Assembly (NCBI RefSeq): GCF_038049925.1
Contig: NZ_CP145809.1
Span: 1,550,001 to 1,614,000 of the forward strand
Direction: 5' to 3'
Source of the DNA: Georgenia sp. M64
Lineage (GTDB): Bacteria; Actinomycetota; Actinomycetes; Actinomycetales; Actinomycetaceae
Length of the DNA stretch: 64,000 nucleotides
Position numbers and translations under genes: made by a program. Below the pieces are notes generated by a model, which saw only the letters and a list, made by a program, of their open reading frames with translations, searched no databases and was not told the DNA's origin. Of the stretch, positions 45,888 to 55,816 are shown in pieces. Position 1 is the first letter of the stretch. Each line of letters starts with the position of its first letter.

Positions 45888-46216
45888 GATGCGCACCTCC
45901 GTGGACGCACCGAAGCGGTGAGTTGCAGGGCATACGTCGTCTTGACGTGCCTACGCGGGCTTAAGAACGGAAGCACCAATCTCGCTAGGTCATGGTGCTC
46001 TCCGCCCTGCCCCTCGTCCGGGTCTCGGGTTGTAGTGCTTCGGGATTCCAGGGTATCTACAGGCACCGACATTCAACCGAACCGTAAGAACGACAAGTTC
46101 GTGGGTTCCACGAGAACAAAACCTCGATCAAAGGATTCTGAGTGACCACCGCTGTGAACCGCGATTGTGACGGCGGTATGACCACGCCTTTTGAGGTAAT
46201 CAGGTTGGCTCCGGCG
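45888..46216. other. Intergenic region between CBASS and restriction gene
   Basis: A 329-bp stretch with no gene I can support. It must contain the CBASS promoter (reading left) and lies beyond the stop of the restriction gene, which also reads left. Base composition is lower in GC than the transfer region. I see no clear promoter hexamers or strong hairpin. Confidence 0.4.
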
Positions 46217-47395
46217 TCAGAACACTAGATCGCTGAGACTCGACGCCCATTCACCAGTTACTGCTTGCATCGGGGCGAGCCTGTCGGGGAACTCGTTGTG
46301 TCGGTTCATGGTGGCTGTCGCGCCGAAGCGGAACTCCCATCGACCTGTCGGGGAGAACAAGCAGGCTGCGACGACATCGAACCCGTCGACGGGGTAGAAC
46401 CTGGATGCGGGGTCGTTCTGGGAGGCGCGGGTCTTCTGCACCTCGACCTTGAAGTCGCCGTTGGCGTAGGTCTTCGGGCTGGCGTTCTTGCACTCGACCC
46501 GAAGTATCCGCCCATCGTCGAGGGTGACGTTGAAGTCATGCTGAGCGTCGAGATCGAGACGCTCGACAGACGCGACGTCGGGGGCGTGCTGGAGCTGGAG
46601 TTCGAGGTGGTACTCGGCCACGCCGCCACGGACGGCGACCGCGAGACGGTTGCGGCCGCCGATGATGTCGAGGATCTGCTGACTAGTGAGTGCGAACTGC
46701 TCTTCGAGGACGTGACGGAGCGGCGCCTGGTCTGCTGCATCGCGGGAGGCCATTGCCAGGGCAGCGGAGTAGCGCAGAGGTGGGTCCAGACGCAGCGAGG
46801 TAGCCCGGCGTTCCAGGCGGGCGTAGTCGACCAGCCTGTCAGGAGTGAAGGCGACCACGGTTTCCAGGCTCGTCGGGGAGCGTGCCTCGGATCGCTTGTT
46901 GCCGGCCCGGTTAATCTTCTCCCAGACATGCCAGCCGCTGTCCTTGGCCTGGTCGATCTCGGCGTCTTTGGCGTAGAAGGAGATCCCCATCGGCAGCGGG
47001 TCCCAGAGGTTGGCGTCCAGGCCAAGGATGATCCCGGCTTCCAGGTCGACACCGAGGATCATCGTGACGTCCACGCCGGCGACGTCGCGGCCGACCGGAT
47101 GCTCGCGCTTCCAACTCTCTTCGGAGCCGTAACGCAACTGGCCCCGCACCTCATCGTCAGGCCGATTCTTGATCACTTTGTGCGTGATCCGGAAGGGGTA
47201 GACGAGCAGGCCGAGGCGTTCATCGGAGTCCATCTGCACGCCGAGGTAGAGGGGTGCCCGGTTGGTGTCGCTGGCGTAGATCACTCGACCGCCGGACGCC
47301 TCGACCGCGTTGATGAGGAACTCGTACTGGTCGGCACGCCCGGAGACACGGTAGACCTCACCGAAGGCCCGGCGAGCGATCGTCTCGTCCTCCAT
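46217..47395 (-). CDS. Probable type II restriction endonuclease
   Basis: A 392-aa protein encoded divergently from a cytosine-5 methyltransferase 150 bp away. A PD-(D/E)xK nuclease core is visible near the C-terminus: HDFNVTLDDGRILRVECKNA, with E300-x-K302 and the upstream Asp in HDFNV, then VEVQKTR. The N-terminal 200 residues (FEVYR-like start, VIYASDTNRAPLYLGVQM) would bind the target. The recognition sequence is unknown. The pairing with the methyltransferase is the main support for calling it a restriction enzyme. Confidence 0.75.
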   Translation of the reverse strand: MEDETIARRAFGEVYRVSGRADQYEFLINAVEASGGRVIYASDTNRAPLYLGVQMDSDERLGLLVYPFRITHKVIKNRPDDEVRGQLRYGSEESWKREHPVGRDVAGVDVTMILGVDLEAGIILGLDANLWDPLPMGISFYAKDAEIDQAKDSGWHVWEKINRAGNKRSEARSPTSLETVVAFTPDRLVDYARLERRATSLRLDPPLRYSAALAMASRDAADQAPLRHVLEEQFALTSQQILDIIGGRNRLAVAVRGGVAEYHLELQLQHAPDVASVERLDLDAQHDFNVTLDDGRILRVECKNASPKTYANGDFKVEVQKTRASQNDPASRFYPVDGFDVVAACLFSPTGRWEFRFGATATMNRHNEFPDRLAPMQAVTGEWASSLSDLVF

Positions 47396-47546
47396 CGGGC
47401 ACCTCCTGACCTCGGCTGTCCACCGAATTCGTCGGTCACACTGGGGATGTCGGTGGCACTTGGCAGACTGCTCTCAACGATAATGGTTGTACACGTCCGT
47501 CCGCAGGAAGCGGGCGGCGTGCGCATGAAAGGGAGTGAGGTGGCGT

Positions 47547-48707
47547 ATGGGTGAGCAACTGCCGGTGGTCAGTCTGTTCTCCGGCGCTGGTGGTCTCGAC
47601 CTCGCCGTGGAGCGTGCCGATGCCGAGCCGCTGGTCGGTGCCGATCCAGGCAGTGGCCTGCTGCGGGTGTCGGTCGCTACGGACTACAACGAGCCCGCGC
47701 TGGCGACTCTCAAAGCTAACTTTGACTCCACCGCCACGCTGACCGGTGACATCCGCACCACACCGACCGAGCAGATCCTCGCCACGGCGGGCCTGCGGCC
47801 CGAGGAGCCGGTGCTCGTGGTTGGCGGCCCGCCATGCACCCCGTTCTCGAAGTCGGGGTTCTGGTTGGAGCAGAAGCGAGAGAGCCGCGACCCCAACGCC
47901 TCACTGCTCGACGAGTACGTCCGGGTAGTGCGGGAGTCGCGTCCCGAAGCGTTCGTGCTGGAGAACGTGCAAGGCCTGACCTACAAGACCCACAAGGCGC
48001 AGTTCGAGCGTTTGCTCAAGGGTCTGGGCGAGCTGGGTTATAACCCGCAGTGGAAGGTGCTCCTTGCCGCCGACTATGGCGTGCCGCAGCTACGCCGCCG
48101 CGTGTTCGTTGTCGGCAGGCGCGACGGGAAGAAGTTCGAGTTCCCCGAGCCCACCCACTCCGGGTGGAGCGAGCGTGACCGCACGATCGATACCACCAAG
48201 ATCCCGCACGTCACCGCGGCCCAGGCCTTCGCTGATCTGCCCCGTCTTGTGCGGGCCTCGACGGAAGAGATCGTTGACGGGCAGTATGGCGAACTCGCCG
48301 CAGAGGTCCCGCCCGGCCAGAACTACCTCTGGCACACCGAGCGTTACGGCGGACGCAACCACTTTGAGTGGCGGAGCCGCTACTGGACCTTCCTGCTCCG
48401 GCTCGACCCCAACCGTCCCTCCACCACACTTCAGGCACAGCCCGGCCCCTGGGTCGGTCCCTTCCATTGGGAGAACGTCAAGACCGCCAACGGTGACCAG
48501 CGAGTACGGCGCCTCCGCGTCAATGAGATGCTCCGACTGATGTCCTTCCCCGACGACTTCAAGATCGACGGCACCCGAGCAGACGTACAGCGCCAGCTCG
48601 GCAACGCCGTACCGCTCGAACTCGGCAAAGCCGTCGTCCGAGCCCTTATGGACCAGCTTGGTTACCTATCCCCATCACACACCGCACGCGAGGTCATCTT
48701 CGCCTAA
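47547..48707 (+). CDS. DNA cytosine-5 methyltransferase
   Basis: A 386-aa C5 methyltransferase. Motif I is SLFSGAGGLDLAVE; motif IV is GGPPCTPFS with the catalytic Cys97; motif VI holds ENVQG; motif VIII is QLRRRVFVVG; the target-recognition region is followed by motifs IX and X (RRLRVNEMLRLMSFP, QLGNAVP). It protects host DNA against the divergently encoded endonuclease. The ATG at 47547 begins MGEQLPVVSLF; a GTG four codons upstream is possible. It ends 18 bp before the next gene. Confidence 0.95.
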   Translation: MGEQLPVVSLFSGAGGLDLAVERADAEPLVGADPGSGLLRVSVATDYNEPALATLKANFDSTATLTGDIRTTPTEQILATAGLRPEEPVLVVGGPPCTPFSKSGFWLEQKRESRDPNASLLDEYVRVVRESRPEAFVLENVQGLTYKTHKAQFERLLKGLGELGYNPQWKVLLAADYGVPQLRRRVFVVGRRDGKKFEFPEPTHSGWSERDRTIDTTKIPHVTAAQAFADLPRLVRASTEEIVDGQYGELAAEVPPGQNYLWHTERYGGRNHFEWRSRYWTFLLRLDPNRPSTTLQAQPGPWVGPFHWENVKTANGDQRVRRLRVNEMLRLMSFPDDFKIDGTRADVQRQLGNAVPLELGKAVVRALMDQLGYLSPSHTAREVIFA

Positions 48708-48725
48708 CAACAACGAGGAGCCACC

Positions 48726-51383
48726 GTGTCAACGAAGACCAAAAGCTCAACATCTTCTGCTTCATCTGCCGCGGAAGGTTTCGTCGGCACGCGTTGGGTT
48801 CGGGCAGCCCTACAGGTAAACCCCTTCGCGTACAAAGGGAGAAGTGAGCCTGCGAGAAGTTACACGAGTGAAGATGACTACAACGCTGCGCTACTCGATC
48901 AGTGTGAAGCTCTTGATGTCCGCATGATCGCGATTACTGACCACTGGTCAGTCGAGACTGCCGAGGGTTTGATCAAAGCCGCACAGCAACGTGGGATCAT
49001 TGCGTTGCCCGGCTTCGAGGCGAACTCGTCTGAAGGTGTGCACATCCTCGTGATCTTCGACGCGGACACCAGCGTCGCAGAGATCAATGCCGCGATTGGA
49101 ATCTGTGGCGCATCCCCCGGAGCTAGCGGTGCCGGCGACTGCAGCTACGCCGAGATCGTGGACAAGATGACACACCGTGGAGCCTTGGTCATCCCCGCTC
49201 ATGTGAACGTCTCACCGAGTGGCATGCTGTCGCGAATCAGTGGCCAGCCGCTGGAGAAAATGGTTGTCAATGCAGATGTCCACGTGATCGGCGTGACCCC
49301 CTCGGCTGACGATGCCACCAACCAAGAGGCTATCGTCGCGAACCGCAAGCCTTTCAAGCGCGCACATCCGTTGGCGGTCATCCACGCAGATGATGTCATG
49401 AAGCCGAGCGATCTGGAGAAGCCTGGGGCTACGTCATGGTTCAAGGTGAGCAGCGCCTGTCTAGAGAGCCTGAAACTCGCAGTCAGAACCCCCGCCACTC
49501 GCGTTTCGCTCACCGATCCCGCGGCAACGCCACGAGCGCTGATCCGCGGTATTTCCTGGACTGGGGGCTTTCTCGACAACGTCGACATACCGATCTCTGA
49601 AGAACTATCAGCCCTCATCGGTGGCCGAGGAACTGGAAAGTCAACCGTTGTTGAGAGCCTTCGATTTGTTCTGGGAATCGATCCGATCGGAAAAGAATCT
49701 ACTGCCGACCACAAGGCGATCGTGAAGGAAGTTCTAAAGTCGGGAACGATCGTACGGGTCCAAATCGAGACTCCTCATCCGGCACCACGTCGATACACAA
49801 TCGAACGGGTCGTCAACGAACAGCCTGTGGTGAAGGACTCCAACGGCGCACCAACCAAGCAACGTCCGGAGGATGTAATCCCGAGGGTAGAGATCTTTGG
49901 ACAGCACGAACTCGCCGAGCTTGCTACTGACCCCGCGAGAGTCGCCACGATGCTTCAGCGATTCACCGGCTCTGACGGCCCAGATCATGAACACCAACAG
50001 ACCCTCTCTGCGCTAGCAGAGAATCGCGTCGCCCTCGGAAAGGCTGAGAAGTCTCTGGCGGATCTGGACGACGAGCTCTCAGAAATACCGCGCCTGGAAG
50101 AGCAGATTCGTCAGTACGACTCGACGGACGTCCCCACAAAACTTGCTAACCAGCAGAGGATCGGGCAGGACGAGGCGGTATTCACCGAAGTGACCACACG
50201 AGTCGCAGACGTCCGAGAGCGCCTGCGATCACTGACTGAGCCTCAAGTAGTGAGCGATCTGACCGCAGCCTACGATTCTGTTGCAGATTCACCGCAGAAA
50301 GAACTCTTGGAGACGGCCACGGCCGCTGCGACTGAACTTGCGAAGGTCATTACAGATATTTCTTCACAGGCTAGTCTGGCACTAGATGCAGCCGAAGCAG
50401 CCGTTAAATCTGCCAAGGTCGAGTGGGAAGCTGCAGTCGGCTCCCAAAGAACCGAGTACAACGAAGCTCTGCGGCTCCTGCACGATCAAGGTCTTGAGCC
50501 TGATAAGTACGTTGATACGAAAGCGACCTTGGAGGGCGTGAAGGCGAAGAAGCCTCGCAGAAAGAAGCTCCTCGAAACAATTGCTGAGCTGAAACGTCAA
50601 CGCGAATGCCTGCTTGTGGAACTGCAGGAACATGAGAAACGGCTGGCTGAGAAGCTACATGAAGCAGTTCGCTCGGCAAATGACTCTACTGGTGGAGTTG
50701 TCATGGTCCAGCCGGTTCCGGCCCCCGAACGTAGCCACATCAAGAGTGTCCTCGACTCCCATGTTTCCGGAGCGCGGAACAACATTACGGCAGCCATTAA
50801 CAAAGATGATTTTTCGCCACGAAGTTTCGTCGCGGCCGTGAGGAGCGGACTTGATGAGATTGCGAAATACGGGATCAAGGGAGCGCAGGCGAACGCTTTA
50901 CTCAATGCAGGTGAGCCGCTTCTTCGGGAGTTTGAAGAACTCTCAGTTGGTCTTGCGGTTGACGTCAAACTTGACATCGCATACGGGTCGAAGACTCGTG
51001 AGTACAAGAGCATGAGTCAGCTCTCAAAGGGGCAGAAAGCAACGGCGCTACTCCTTTTGCTCCTGAGCGGGTCTGATGCTCCTCTAATCATCGATCAACC
51101 AGAGGATGATCTTGACAATCGATTTGTGTATGACGGAGTCGTCACAAATCTTCGAAATCTCAAGGGAAAGCGCCAGGTCATTACGAGCACTCACAACGCT
51201 AACGTTCCGGTTCTCGGAGACGCCGAGCTTATAGTCGCGCTCGAAGGCGACGGACAACACGGATGGCCGACGGATGGCGGCATCGGGTCGCTAGATGACA
51301 GGAAGATCAGATCGCTCGCGGAGAACATCCTCGAAGGCGGACCGGACGCTTTCAATGCACGTCAACATCTGTATGGGTTCTAG
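48726..51383 (+). CDS. TrlF-like PHP-ATPase (predicted defence protein)
   Basis: An 885-aa protein. The N-terminal 280 residues form a PHP-type phosphoesterase domain (IAITDHWSVETAEGL, IALPGFEANSSEGVHIL, ALVIPAHVNVSPSG). It is followed by an SMC/ABC-type ATPase: Walker A GGRGTGKST (about 299-307), a long coiled coil (about 430-690), signature LSKGQK (near 763), Walker B PLIIDQPEDDLDN (near 787) and H-loop TSTHN. This architecture is that of the TrlF-family AAA-like ATPases found in defence islands. It follows the methyltransferase by 18 bp in the same direction, so cotranscription is likely. Confidence 0.82.
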   Translation: MSTKTKSSTSSASSAAEGFVGTRWVRAALQVNPFAYKGRSEPARSYTSEDDYNAALLDQCEALDVRMIAITDHWSVETAEGLIKAAQQRGIIALPGFEANSSEGVHILVIFDADTSVAEINAAIGICGASPGASGAGDCSYAEIVDKMTHRGALVIPAHVNVSPSGMLSRISGQPLEKMVVNADVHVIGVTPSADDATNQEAIVANRKPFKRAHPLAVIHADDVMKPSDLEKPGATSWFKVSSACLESLKLAVRTPATRVSLTDPAATPRALIRGISWTGGFLDNVDIPISEELSALIGGRGTGKSTVVESLRFVLGIDPIGKESTADHKAIVKEVLKSGTIVRVQIETPHPAPRRYTIERVVNEQPVVKDSNGAPTKQRPEDVIPRVEIFGQHELAELATDPARVATMLQRFTGSDGPDHEHQQTLSALAENRVALGKAEKSLADLDDELSEIPRLEEQIRQYDSTDVPTKLANQQRIGQDEAVFTEVTTRVADVRERLRSLTEPQVVSDLTAAYDSVADSPQKELLETATAAATELAKVITDISSQASLALDAAEAAVKSAKVEWEAAVGSQRTEYNEALRLLHDQGLEPDKYVDTKATLEGVKAKKPRRKKLLETIAELKRQRECLLVELQEHEKRLAEKLHEAVRSANDSTGGVVMVQPVPAPERSHIKSVLDSHVSGARNNITAAINKDDFSPRSFVAAVRSGLDEIAKYGIKGAQANALLNAGEPLLREFEELSVGLAVDVKLDIAYGSKTREYKSMSQLSKGQKATALLLLLLSGSDAPLIIDQPEDDLDNRFVYDGVVTNLRNLKGKRQVITSTHNANVPVLGDAELIVALEGDGQHGWPTDGGIGSLDDRKIRSLAENILEGGPDAFNARQHLYGF

Positions 51384-51526
51384 CGTTCGTCAGTGAACGC
51401 GACACGTATCCAATCAATTTCGGGGAATTGGCGGTTAGCAGGTTACGCTCGCGATGTCAGCAGCAGGAAGCGTCGGTAAATCGACGTCTCACTCGTGTTC
51501 TGACGTTCGGACGCTCTTCCGGTCGG

Positions 51527-52579
51527 TCAGAAGCCCCAACTAGCCGCGGCGCCAGACAACAACTGGAGGGTGACGCGATTGCTCTCGACCCCGTTGCTGA
51601 AGTTGAAGTTGGCTCCGGTGATCTGCCCTACTTCCTCGACGAGCGGATCGGATACGAATACCAGCATGCCTGTCCCGAAGGTCGGGACAGTTGGCTGGAA
51701 AGTAATCTGGTTCTCGCCGAGGAAGTCGAGGTCTGCGGCGGCGCCAATGTCCTTCGGACGGCCGTAGGTGACGAGTTGCGGAAGCACACCGTCAACGGCA
51801 AAGTCCACCGTGTCCGCCGCGTCGGTGAATGCATTCGCGTAGGCCGCCGCTCGTCCCGTTAACCGCGCGATGGCTTCCCTCATCTGCTCCTCACGGAACT
51901 GATGGCGTTTAAGTGCGAAATGCGGCTCGAACTCATCGACGTGCTCAGATGACACCGCCGCGCGAAGAGCCATACACTCGATGCGAAGCTGCTGACGGTC
52001 AGGCTCGGTCAGTGCGGCGCGGGTGACAGCGAGCCGTTGCCACGACTCTGACGCGCGAAGCGCGGAGGCCAGCGCCTGCAGTTCAAGGCTGGCGTCTAGG
52101 CGCTCAGCACCAATTGCGAGGGTGGGCGGGGGTGCGAGCTGGAAGCCGTGACCCATGTCTCCGCGCGCCCAGACCGCTTTCCAGCTGAACTCGTCCGTGG
52201 TGAATGGGGTGTTTGCAACGAGTTGAGGCACTCGGAGTAAGGGGTATCCGGGAAGCTGTGCGCGAAGCCACGCGAGTTGAAGACGGAACGCGACCTCGAC
52301 TTCGTATGCCGCGAAAAGCCACGCCTCGAAAGTGTCCGGCCTCTTCACATGCCCGAGCATCGGCTGGCTTATCAAGTAGCTCAGCTCTGAGTTGAGGCGC
52401 AGTGCATGCGCACGCATCGAACTCGCACGAAACTCGGCAAGCATCGCCGTCAACGGCTCCTTAGAGGGGACGCCATCTCGTGGCATTACTGAAACCACTC
52501 GGTGCACGGTCTGCGAGCTTCGCCACTTGTTCGCGAGCTGATCCACCGCAGTCCAGATTTCCTTCGTCATGCGAGCCAT
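51527..52579 (-). CDS. Unknown protein coupled to the nuclease-STAND gene
   Basis: A 350-aa soluble protein with no motif I recognise. It is largely helical (LRLNSELSYLISQPMLG, YEVEVAFRLQLAWLRAQL) with a C-terminal beta-rich part (LDFLGENQITFQPTVPTFGT, GMLVFVSDPLVEEVGQI). It starts inside the last 13 bases of the STAND NTPase gene, so the two are a translationally coupled pair. Such tight pairing suggests a two-component defence unit in which this could be a sensor or regulator; that is inference. The gene is intact even though its partner upstream is disrupted. Confidence 0.65.
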   Translation of the reverse strand: MARMTKEIWTAVDQLANKWRSSQTVHRVVSVMPRDGVPSKEPLTAMLAEFRASSMRAHALRLNSELSYLISQPMLGHVKRPDTFEAWLFAAYEVEVAFRLQLAWLRAQLPGYPLLRVPQLVANTPFTTDEFSWKAVWARGDMGHGFQLAPPPTLAIGAERLDASLELQALASALRASESWQRLAVTRAALTEPDRQQLRIECMALRAAVSSEHVDEFEPHFALKRHQFREEQMREAIARLTGRAAAYANAFTDAADTVDFAVDGVLPQLVTYGRPKDIGAAADLDFLGENQITFQPTVPTFGTGMLVFVSDPLVEEVGQITGANFNFSNGVESNRVTLQLLSGAAASWGF

Positions 52580-54821
52580 CCCGATGTGTCTGTGAGCTGT
52601 TCAACTGCCTTCTGAACGTCCGATGCCGCAGCATGCGCAGGTCCACCGTCGAGAAAGTGCGATGCGGATGTCCGGCCGAGCCGTTCGACGGGCGGGTTCT
52701 GGAGCAGACAAGTTTCCACTGTTTCGACATAGGACATTGGCCAGTCTTCTGCTCCCCAGATCTCTTCTCTCTCGCCGATGAAGAAGGTGAGGCCAAGCGG
52801 ACGTAGCCGCTCCAGTATGAGGGCGCGCTGTACATCGGGGAAGGTATCTAGGAGGACATCGAGATCACGTTGACGCTGCCGAACGAACTCCTTGACCCGG
52901 GTTTGAGCCTCTTCGGCGGAGCGCGGACGGGAGGCGAGAGCGGGCGGTACTGCCCCGAGTCGAGCACGCAGTGCCAGGCGCCAGAGCCGCACGGCCCCGT
53001 ATAAGGGCCCTCGTTCGTGATCGACGACTGTCGCACCGATGGTGGTGCCGGAGGCGGCGGTCGCTCGTAGGATCCAGCGCCCGTCGAGGGTTTCCTTCAC
53101 CTGGACAGTGCAACCGGTTGTCCCAAGAAGCGCTTCAAGAAGCTCTGTTACTCCATGCGCGTAGCTGCCGATGCCAGGGAAGTGGTTATCTGCGCGCGCA
53201 ACGCGTACGGATAAGAACGGCAGATCCCGTGAGACGCGGTCAGAGACGTCGACGCCAAGTTCGCTGGCGAAGACCACCCACTCTGACTGAGTCGGGTGGA
53301 GAACGGAGGGCAACGGGGCGAGACCCGCAGCGACCGCGGTCCCCGCGAGGTAGTCGGCGAGAGAGTCGTGAAACGGCGCGACCACCCCCATCCCCACTTC
53401 GGTAATCAGTCCGATGCGGAGGCCCGCAGCGCGCGCACTGGCACCGTCGGTTCTGGACGAGAGAAACTTGGCCGCCTCGTCGGTGTTGGCGATCCATTCG
53501 TATCGGTCCGAGTACCGACGCTGGGAGCTGAGCAGACGAGCGAAAACGACCCCCAGCAAGGGCAAGTATGTTTGGGCGTCCACGGACGGTTCCCGCTCAG
53601 CTAGATGCAAAAGGAATCTCTCATACACGGCGCTTCGAGATAGCTCGACGGAACCAGATGCACCCGCTTCCAGGAAAATGGTGAGAAGCATCGGGTTTCG
53701 TGCGCCATCTCCGAGGACATGCTCCGCGCGAGCCCGGATCTGTGACAATCCGGATGCAGTCGCTCCCACAATCGACTCGATGAGTCGCTCCTGGTCGGAA
53801 TGCGCGAGGGGTGTGACGCTGAACGCTTCTTGCTCGGGGGCGGGTTCCAGCACACGGCGTAGTACCGCAGGATCACGCCCGACCAACACGACCGATGCGA
53901 AGCCCGGCCGGCTGAGCAGGGGTTTCAGATCCTCCGCGAGATGTTCAAGTGTGGCATCAGGGATTTCGGAGACGCCGTCAATGACGACGACAGCGTCGGG
54001 ATCAGCGAGAACCTTGCGGCCGGCGTAGGTGGGAATCGCTTTGCCCACACTGAAGCCGAGCGCGTCCGCGACGAGATCTCCAATACGTCCGGGTATGTAC
54101 GTCTCGGCTCTGCAAACCACAACTGCACGTCCAGAGGCTGCGGCCGACGACTGAAGCATTTGTATCGCGCTGGACTTGCCGGTTCCGGTTGGCCCCGACA
54201 CGGATGCGGCTTTCACACTGAGGAGGGTCTGCGCCTCGACAACAGGGTCTTTTCCTAGCGGGGTCAGAGTGAGCGGTACAAGCGCGGGCAGGGTGTTGGA
54301 AGCCGTCGCTAAGTAGGAGTCTTTCAGTGTGCCAGCCCAGTGGTACTCAGCGCGTTCTCCGTGTTCACCGCCGATCAGCGCCCGGAGTTCGTTTGCCGTG
54401 AATAATCGCTTAGATGGGTCGGTGTGCGCCGCACGCTCCATGAGTACCCTGACCAGGCGGTCGACGCACTGCACTGCTTCTTGTTCCTTGTCACGTAGGA
54501 GCGGGTCGAGCCGTGCAGCTATACGCCGCTCGGCGGACTCAAGCAGAGCGCCTACGGAGGACGGATCGACGTGGATGCGCGCGAACAGCAGACGTTCCGC
54601 GAGCGCTTCAGGTATGTCCAGTTCTGTCGCCAGTCGGCCTGTCCTGCCAGGCTCGGAGCTTCTGAGGATGTCGCTGAGCGTCTGCGCGCCAGGCCCCAGC
54701 TCTCCGTTGGTGACGAACGTGAACTTGGCATCTGGCTCGTTGAGATCGGCCCAACGTCGAATGACATTGGCAATCGGCTTCGGTGTCCACGGCGCACCCG
54801 AGCGGCTCTTCATCTGATGCG
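52567..54821 (-). pseudogene. Nuclease-STAND NTPase, main (3') part, disrupted by composite transposon
   Basis: 751 codons of a gene whose first 55 codons lie at 59034-59199. Joined over one copy of the 8-bp duplication, the frame is restored exactly (807 codons, 806 aa). The junction reads ...DADGCLVS-AHQMKSRSGAP, completing a Cap4/DUF4297-type nuclease with D43/E45 and Q58-M-K60. The NTPase then has Walker A GPTGTGKSS (265-273 of the joined protein), Walker B VVVIDGVSEIPD and a STAND-like helical region ending with HDSLADYLAG. This is an Avs-like layout: N-terminal nuclease, STAND motor and C-terminal sensing region. An ATG at 54813 could still start a protein lacking the nuclease half. Confidence 0.82.
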
Positions 54822-54829
54822 CGCTGACG
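54822..54829. repeat. Target site duplication, left copy (CGCTGACG)
   Basis: Eight bases immediately outside the left IS6100, identical to 59034-59041 immediately outside the right IS6100. IS6100 makes 8-bp duplications, so the whole 4204-bp composite was inserted here as one unit. Confidence 0.95.
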
Positions 54830-55709
54830 GGCTCTGTTGCAAAGATTGGCGGCAGTCAGAGGTAGGCTGTCGCTCTGCGCCGATCAGGCGGCTGCTGCGA
54901 AATGGTGGTTGAGCATGCCCATGGCCTCCGTCAGCGCCGAGGGCCCAATGCCAAAAGCTCTCTCCACAAGGCGCACCTCGCCCCTGATGCCGGGCTGCAG
55001 GCACCAGGGGCGAGCCTGTCCTTTGCGCAGGGCTCGCATGACTTCGAATCCCTTGATCGTGGCATAGGCCGTGGGGATCGATTTGAAACCGCGCACCGGC
55101 TTGATCAGTATCTTGAGCTTTCCGTGATCGGCCTCGATCACGTTATTGAGATACTTCACCTGCCGGTGGGCCGTCTCCCGGTCCAGCTTTCCTTCGCGCT
55201 TCAATTCGGTGATCGCTGCACCATAGCTCGGCGCTTTGTCGGTATTGAGCGTGGCAGGCTTTTCCCAGTGCTTCAGGCCTCGCAGGGCCTTGCCCAGGAA
55301 CCGCTTCGCTGCCTTGGCGCTGCGGGTCGGCGACAGGTAGAAATCGATCGTGTCGCCCCGCTTGTCGACTGCCCGGTACAGGTAGGTCCACTTGCCCCGC
55401 ACCTTGACGTAGGTTTCATCCAGGCGCCAGCTCGGATCAAAGCCACGCCGCCAGAACCAGCGCAGCCGCTTCTCCATCTCCGGGGCGTAGCACTGGACCC
55501 AGCGATAGATCGTCGTATGGTCGACCGAAATGCCGCGTTCCGCCAGCATTTCCTCAAGGTCGCGATAGCTGATCGGATAGCGACAATACCAGCGCACCGC
55601 CCACAGGATCACATCACCCTGGAAATGGCGCCACTTGAAATCCGTCATCGTTCCGTCCGTCCAATCTCCGCCAAGCATGCTCAAGCTTCACGATTTTTGC
55701 AACAGAGCC
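54830..55709 (-). mobile_element. IS6100, left copy
   Basis: 880 bp, the standard IS6100 length. The terminal inverted repeats GGCTCTGTTGCAAA (54830) and TTTGCAACAGAGCC (ending 55709) are perfect. It appears identical to the copy at 58154-59033. IS6-family element that forms cointegrates and composite structures. Confidence 0.97.
54884..55648 (-). CDS. tnpA: IS6100 transposase, left copy
   Basis: A 254-aa IS6-family DDE transposase beginning MTDFKWRHFQG, the usual IS6100 start; an in-frame ATG 12 codons upstream is not the conventional one. Catalytic aspartates lie in RLDETYVKVRGKW and NTDKAPSYG, and the glutamate in NNVIEADHGKLK. The gene appears intact, so mobility is likely retained. Confidence 0.96.
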   Translation of the reverse strand: MTDFKWRHFQGDVILWAVRWYCRYPISYRDLEEMLAERGISVDHTTIYRWVQCYAPEMEKRLRWFWRRGFDPSWRLDETYVKVRGKWTYLYRAVDKRGDTIDFYLSPTRSAKAAKRFLGKALRGLKHWEKPATLNTDKAPSYGAAITELKREGKLDRETAHRQVKYLNNVIEADHGKLKILIKPVRGFKSIPTAYATIKGFEVMRALRKGQARPWCLQPGIRGEVRLVERAFGIGPSALTEAMGMLNHHFAAAA

Positions 55710-55816
55710 ATATCGACAACCTCTCGCGCAACCAAGACATCGCGGTCGGACTGCAAGTGATCTTGAAGCCACGGGCCCGTCCCACCCCGACATGGACCTC
55801 GATGCCCGAACGGACG

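Noticed and set aside
45918..46145. Short plus-strand frame in the CBASS upstream region
   Set aside because: 75 codons with no conserved pattern and no ribosome-binding site, antisense to the likely CBASS promoter region.
51428..51862. Plus-strand frame opposite the 350-aa unknown gene
   Set aside because: It is a shadow of the minus-strand gene, whose start is tied to the STAND gene by a 13-bp overlap.
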